A DNA stretch of 18,915 nucleotides from Stramenopiles sp. TOSAG23-3. Its lineage: Eukaryota > Sar. The notes under the pieces are model-generated. The model saw only the letters and a list, made by a program, of their open reading frames with translations, searched no databases and was not told where the DNA came from. Position numbers and translations under genes: made by a program. Of the stretch, positions 15,269 through 18,915 are shown one piece after another. The stretch lies in contig LT642253.1 in the NCBI GenBank assembly GCA_900128585.1, positions 9,071 to 27,985 of the forward strand, written 5' to 3'. Each line of letters begins with the position of its first letter. Positions within the stretch are counted from its first letter, which is position 1.

Positions 15269-17725
15269 ATGTCGAACGGGACGGACCTTCGAGCGGTCCA
15301 TGTGCTCGTGTGCGGGGACGATGCTGTCGGAAAAACTTCAATTATTGACACGTTGTTTTCGGGTTGCTTTAGCAAAGACGTAGAAGAAGTCAAAGGCCGA
15401 CTGAATGCGAACGGGTCGTGGGGCGAGGTGGTCATCCCCGGACAAATAAACAGTCAGACGGACGTGCAGGTGAACTTGGTGGTAGTTGACACCTCGGCGC
15501 GGACGGCGAACAAACGCATGGAAGTGCTTACAAAGATGAAGGAGGCCGACGTCGTCGTATTAGTGTACGCGGTCGACAACGAGGACACCTTCAACCAGCT
15601 AGAAGACCACTGGCTGCAGCCCATTCAGCGGGTCTGCCAGCAGCACTATGACAACAAAGTGCGGTTTTCTCCCTCGGTGCCGATAGTGTTGGTCGGGAAC
15701 AAGATTGACAAGCGGGCCGGCGACAACACCGTCGACCGCAGCGGCGCGCTGCAGAACAAGGTTATGCCAATCTTGGAAAAGTATCCAGAGGTCGAGGCGT
15801 GCTTGGAGTGCTCTGCTGCTGCGTTGTTGAACATTCGTCAAGTTTTTTATTTTGCCCAGAAGGCAGTGATTTACCCCCTGAAGCCACTGTACAACATGAA
15901 AGAAGCGTGCCTGCAGGACGATTTTCGCGTCGCCTTGAAGCGCGTGTTTCGTATTTTTGATTGCGACAAGGATGGATTTTTGAGCGACGAGGAGCTGAAC
16001 CTGTTCCAAGTGCAATGCTTCGCCGCGCAGATGGAGCCGTCAGACATCGCTGCTGTGAAAAAAGCACTGCAATCGGAGGCGTCCGAGGGGATGGCAATAG
16101 TGAACGACAAGATTACCCTGGAGGGTTTTATTCAGCTGAACACCATGTTCATTCTGCGCAATCGGCCCGAATCGTCGTGGATGCTCTTGCGGCATTTTGG
16201 CTACGAAAGGGACGGCGACATAGGGTTGCACATGATTTTAGAGGACGCGGAAGATTCGGAGGCCCTGGCCGCCGGCCCCAGCAGTTTTTGGACGTCTTCC
16301 TTGTCGACGGACCCAAGGGCGGGGTCTCCCGCGCTCGACAACTCCCAGTGTTTACCCCCCCTTCGAAAAGACGCGGACCAGAACACGGAGTTGATCAGCG
16401 ACGCGCTTGCATTTTTAGAGTCCCTCTTCAAGCAGTACAAGGAGGACGCCGACAACGATGCGGGTGAGCTGCTCCGAGAAAGTCGACTAGAGGAAATTTT
16501 CGAAGTCACCCCGGAAAACCCGTGGAGGACCGACCCGCGGTACAATTTTCCGAACGGCGTCGAGTACCTGATGGTCCCTGTGCAGTCAAACGCCGCGGCC
16601 GAACCGGCCAGCAGCAGCGCCGCTGCCAGGCCGTCGGAAGATTTAGAGTTGGCCCTGCCCCGGTCCTCTTGGCTTTCGATGTGGTCCATGATGGCCGCCA
16701 TAGACGCAAGGGCGACCATGCGCTACATGTGGTACTTGGGGTTCCCCGGCAACGCCCTGGAGCGCGGGTCCATTGCCAAGCAGATCCACCTCAAGTGGCC
16801 CGCGAACAAGCTGCACTTGGGCCAAGCCATACGCGTCACCGCCAAGAGGTCGGGGGTCAAGACGGCGAAAACGCTGGACCGAAAGATGATACGGTGCTTC
16901 CTGTTCGGCGATTCACCCCATGGGCGCAGCATGGTTCTGGGCAGCCTTGCGGGACGGGACGGAACGGACGCGTACGGCGCGGCAAACGACGGGAGCGACT
17001 TTCGCATCGAACTCGGCGGGGATGGCAGTGCACGGGCCGGTGGCGGGCGAAACGGGGACATGGATCTGGACGGTATGATGGACGAGGAAGACGATTACGC
17101 TTACAGCCGTTCCACGTCCGACCACAGCTCTCTTCGAGAGCAGTCCGCAGTGAGGTGGTATTCGCCAGAGGGTGGCGACGAGGTTGCGCTTATGGTAACG
17201 GACATGGGGCGGAACATCCCTGTTCCAGCAGACCGGCTGGATGCGTGTGACGTCGTCTGCATGGTGTTCGACACCGCGGAACCGAAATCTTTGAGCTACT
17301 TGAGAGACCTGCAGGCTCGGATACCCGACCACATCCCGTGCGTGTACGTTGGTATGCAGGACGAGACGAGCGGTGGCGATGACGTCATGGATGGCGTCGC
17401 GCAGTTGTGCAACTCTTACAAGTTGGACGCGCCCTTTGTGGTGAGCAGGAAAGCCAACGACCCAGCGCTGGAAACGCTCTTCGAAGATATAGTTATGAGC
17501 GCTTTAAACCCAGACATTGAAGGCAAGCGGCCGATTTCGCAGGAAAAGCAGAGGCAGCTGGCGCAGCGAAGAATGATAATGAAGTACTCGCTGTTGGGCA
17601 TTGGGATCAGTGTTGTGGTTGGCCTTGGGTATTTGTTTTTACGAAAAAAAAACGACAGCGCTTCATCTGTGACAGGCAAGGAAGGCGCCAAAGACGCCGT
17701 GGGGGAAAAAGCGGGGAGGAAGTAG
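15269..17725 (+). CDS. Mitochondrial Rho GTPase (Miro/Gem1)
   Basis: 818 residues, longer than the usual 600-660. The N-terminal GTPase domain is intact: P-loop G16-DDAV-G21-K22-T23, 'VVVDTSA' at 71-77, N144-K-I-D147, and C181-S-A. EF-hand 1 has a canonical loop D231-C-D-K-D235-G...E242, followed by the family's ITLEGF..LNTMF segment (282-294). EF-hand 2 (about 380-411) has a loop with D394, D396 and D398, but its spacing is stretched. The second GTPase domain (540-745) is degenerate: the P-loop reads G547-DSPH-G552-R553-S554 with Arg for Lys, and the fourth motif is GMQD (695-698). A span at about 773-791 with a 27-residue basic tail fits a tail anchor in the outer mitochondrial membrane. 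Acidic or Gly-rich inserts (330-375, 430-465, 575-625) explain the extra length. Miro links mitochondria to motors and to ER contacts. Confidence 0.93.
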   Translation: MSNGTDLRAVHVLVCGDDAVGKTSIIDTLFSGCFSKDVEEVKGRLNANGSWGEVVIPGQINSQTDVQVNLVVVDTSARTANKRMEVLTKMKEADVVVLVYAVDNEDTFNQLEDHWLQPIQRVCQQHYDNKVRFSPSVPIVLVGNKIDKRAGDNTVDRSGALQNKVMPILEKYPEVEACLECSAAALLNIRQVFYFAQKAVIYPLKPLYNMKEACLQDDFRVALKRVFRIFDCDKDGFLSDEELNLFQVQCFAAQMEPSDIAAVKKALQSEASEGMAIVNDKITLEGFIQLNTMFILRNRPESSWMLLRHFGYERDGDIGLHMILEDAEDSEALAAGPSSFWTSSLSTDPRAGSPALDNSQCLPPLRKDADQNTELISDALAFLESLFKQYKEDADNDAGELLRESRLEEIFEVTPENPWRTDPRYNFPNGVEYLMVPVQSNAAAEPASSSAAARPSEDLELALPRSSWLSMWSMMAAIDARATMRYMWYLGFPGNALERGSIAKQIHLKWPANKLHLGQAIRVTAKRSGVKTAKTLDRKMIRCFLFGDSPHGRSMVLGSLAGRDGTDAYGAANDGSDFRIELGGDGSARAGGGRNGDMDLDGMMDEEDDYAYSRSTSDHSSLREQSAVRWYSPEGGDEVALMVTDMGRNIPVPADRLDACDVVCMVFDTAEPKSLSYLRDLQARIPDHIPCVYVGMQDETSGGDDVMDGVAQLCNSYKLDAPFVVSRKANDPALETLFEDIVMSALNPDIEGKRPISQEKQRQLAQRRMIMKYSLLGIGISVVVGLGYLFLRKKNDSASSVTGKEGAKDAVGEKAGRK

Positions 17726-17821
17726 GGGAGAGACGTGCTAAATTAATTAACTTGACACGCGAATATACAATCGTTTATGATAGTGAAAACATAATCATCT
17801 TCCACACACATTTTGTGTTTT

Positions 17822-18811
17822 TTATTTCTTGCCCGCAACCGAATTTCCTTCTGTCAATATCTTTTGAATGTGCTCAAATACAAAATCCTTGGCTTCAGAG
17901 TGCAAGGGCGTTAGTTTTGGGGACTCAAGCCCGTACTGGTCCAACAGGTGAAGGCTCCCGGCCTTTGCTTCTGGGTTTGTCATACCTCGTACCATGTATT
18001 CAGCGCAATCGGCCCGAGACCGTCCCATCCACTGGAGGCCTCGTATCATAAATCGAAGAAGGCCAGGCATCTCGGTGCCCCAGTTTGTGTTTACAAAGCC
18101 TGGAGAAGCGTGAAAGTAGTTGATCCCAGGGTTTGCTTCGCTAAGCTTATCAAAGACAATGTCGTTATAGAACCCTCCCGCATCGGCTGCATTCTTAATG
18201 CTGTACTGCCCCTGAGAAAGTTCCGGATCAGTCTTGTACGATGAGTACGGAGAATGAACTCCTGCACTAAGAACACTTAAGACGCGCGGGTCGTTTGACT
18301 GCGCCATAGCCGGCACGAGCAAACCTGCAAACGCGGCCCTAGAATACACGTGCAAGGCTAGCTTTTGGTCCAGGCCTTCCTCTTTCGAAGGAGTAAAGCC
18401 TTGGATTGTCGCCATGCCTTGTGTCATCACCAGGTAATCGACAGGATTTTGTTTTATTTCGTCCACAGCACGGTTTACTTCAGAAAGCAGAAAGCAATTG
18501 CACTTTACAAAGTTGATATTTTGGCCTTCGTTAGCCTTAGCCATTGAATTTAAATGTTTCAATACTTCCTCAGACCGTTTCGATTCTCTTCCAACAACAG
18601 TTACGTCCATCTTTGCCTGCACGAGTCTTTCGGCGATCCCACGTCCTATCCCACTGGTCGCACCTACCACGACGGCGCGCTTTCCTGCCAGGTTCAGCAT
18701 CGCGTTTTGTTCGCGGGCGCCGTTCAGTTGGCTCATGTATTGCTTGCTGTCGTTCGTGTATTTGGCGATAAAAGCAATCGATACTGCGGCGAGGGCAAAT
18801 CTATATTTCAT
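17822..18811 (-). CDS. Short-chain dehydrogenase/reductase, atypical active site
   Basis: The product is 329 residues. An N-terminal hydrophobic stretch (about 4-16) suggests membrane anchoring or targeting. A Rossmann-type SDR domain follows: G50-ATS-G54-I-G56 for cofactor binding, a divergent structural motif MTQG (129-132) where NNAG is usual, 'VLSVLSAG' (177-184) with the likely catalytic Ser182, and 'SPGFVNTN' (236-243). The canonical Tyr-x3-Lys is missing: the nearest is Y203-S-I-K206, one residue short. The substrate is unknown. The open frame runs on to near the window end, but its first codon there is TTG. The first ATG is at 18811 and gives the hydrophobic N-terminus, so I start there. 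The gene converges with the Miro gene across 96 bases. Confidence 0.85.
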   Translation of the reverse strand: MKYRFALAAVSIAFIAKYTNDSKQYMSQLNGAREQNAMLNLAGKRAVVVGATSGIGRGIAERLVQAKMDVTVVGRESKRSEEVLKHLNSMAKANEGQNINFVKCNCFLLSEVNRAVDEIKQNPVDYLVMTQGMATIQGFTPSKEEGLDQKLALHVYSRAAFAGLLVPAMAQSNDPRVLSVLSAGVHSPYSSYKTDPELSQGQYSIKNAADAGGFYNDIVFDKLSEANPGINYFHASPGFVNTNWGTEMPGLLRFMIRGLQWMGRSRADCAEYMVRGMTNPEAKAGSLHLLDQYGLESPKLTPLHSEAKDFVFEHIQKILTEGNSVAGKK

Positions 18812-18915
18812 TACTTGGCGCGGACAATTAAACCTTGCAAATAAGGATTCTTGTTTCTGAAATGAAGCTATTATTTTACAACGCACTTTTTTTCTGTTGG
18901 AAGCGAAGTACAAAG
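18812..18915. other. Upstream flank of the dehydrogenase gene, cut by the window edge
   Basis: About 100 bases that should include the 5' leader of the dehydrogenase. The reading frame stays open through it without an ATG, so a longer N-terminus via an upstream exon cannot be excluded. Confidence 0.4.

Noticed and set aside
16522-17250. 242-codon frame overlapping the Miro gene
   Set aside because: It lies in another frame of an unambiguous Miro sequence, is Arg/Gly-rich, and has no domain.
18812-18913. 34-residue N-terminal extension of the dehydrogenase
   Set aside because: Its first codon is TTG; the ATG at 18811 opens a plausible hydrophobic N-terminus.
1-18915. CRISPR arrays, transposase, integrase or reverse transcriptase genes, viral genes
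   Set aside because: None seen on either strand; all long frames are accounted for by cellular-type proteins or shadows.

Overview
This is a nuclear-type eukaryotic window. Long open frames use the standard code, with TAA, TAG and TGA all used as stops. Genes are separated by AT-rich DNA full of microsatellites. One canonical GT-AG intron is present, along with a nuclear-style tRNA that has A and B boxes and no encoded CCA. Nine protein-coding genes and one tRNA are supported, and eight of the nine CDS read as single exons. A WDR49/CFAP337-like EF-hand/WD40 protein suggests a flagellated or ciliated cell. A Miro GTPase, a canopy-like ER protein and a saposin-fold protein fit a unicellular protist with an intron-poor genome. 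I cannot name the lineage from this sequence; a heterotrophic stramenopile or labyrinthulid would fit but is a guess.

Layout: 1-583 is a CTTT/TTTG microsatellite followed by AT-rich DNA. 584-655 is tRNA-Glu(UUC), which opens an unusual T-run-free segment ending at a T6 run at 1158-1163. 1302-2051 (-) is a canopy-like secreted/ER protein with a poly-lysine tail. 2646-3365 (-) is a secreted IPT/TIG plus saposin-B protein. 4128-6209 (+) is a large polytopic membrane protein of unknown family, preceded by a predicted G-quadruplex/cruciform. 6837-7049 (+) is a 70-residue single-span protein. 7321-8442 (-) is a type II membrane protein with two tandem repeats. 9231-10058 (+, one intron) is a MORN-repeat protein with a signal peptide. 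10562-14068 (-) is the 1168-residue EF-hand/WD40 protein. 15269-17725 (+) is mitochondrial Rho GTPase (Miro/Gem1), with a degenerate second GTPase domain. 17822-18811 (-) is an atypical short-chain dehydrogenase.

From 2646 onward the orientation runs -,+,+,-,+,-,+,-. Long AT-rich gaps (0.76-1.2 kb) sit between divergent gene pairs, and short gaps (96-503 bp) lie between convergent ones. Four of the first seven proteins are predicted to enter the secretory pathway (canopy-like, IPT-saposin, type II repeat protein, MORN protein). The last three are an axonemal-type scaffold, a mitochondrial GTPase and an oxidoreductase. I see no operon or mobile-element gene and no evidence that the whole window is one system. 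The most unusual items are the tRNA-headed segment, the signal-peptide MORN protein, the IPT-saposin fusion, the pseudo-GTPase domain of Miro, and the structured G-rich element upstream of the large membrane protein.
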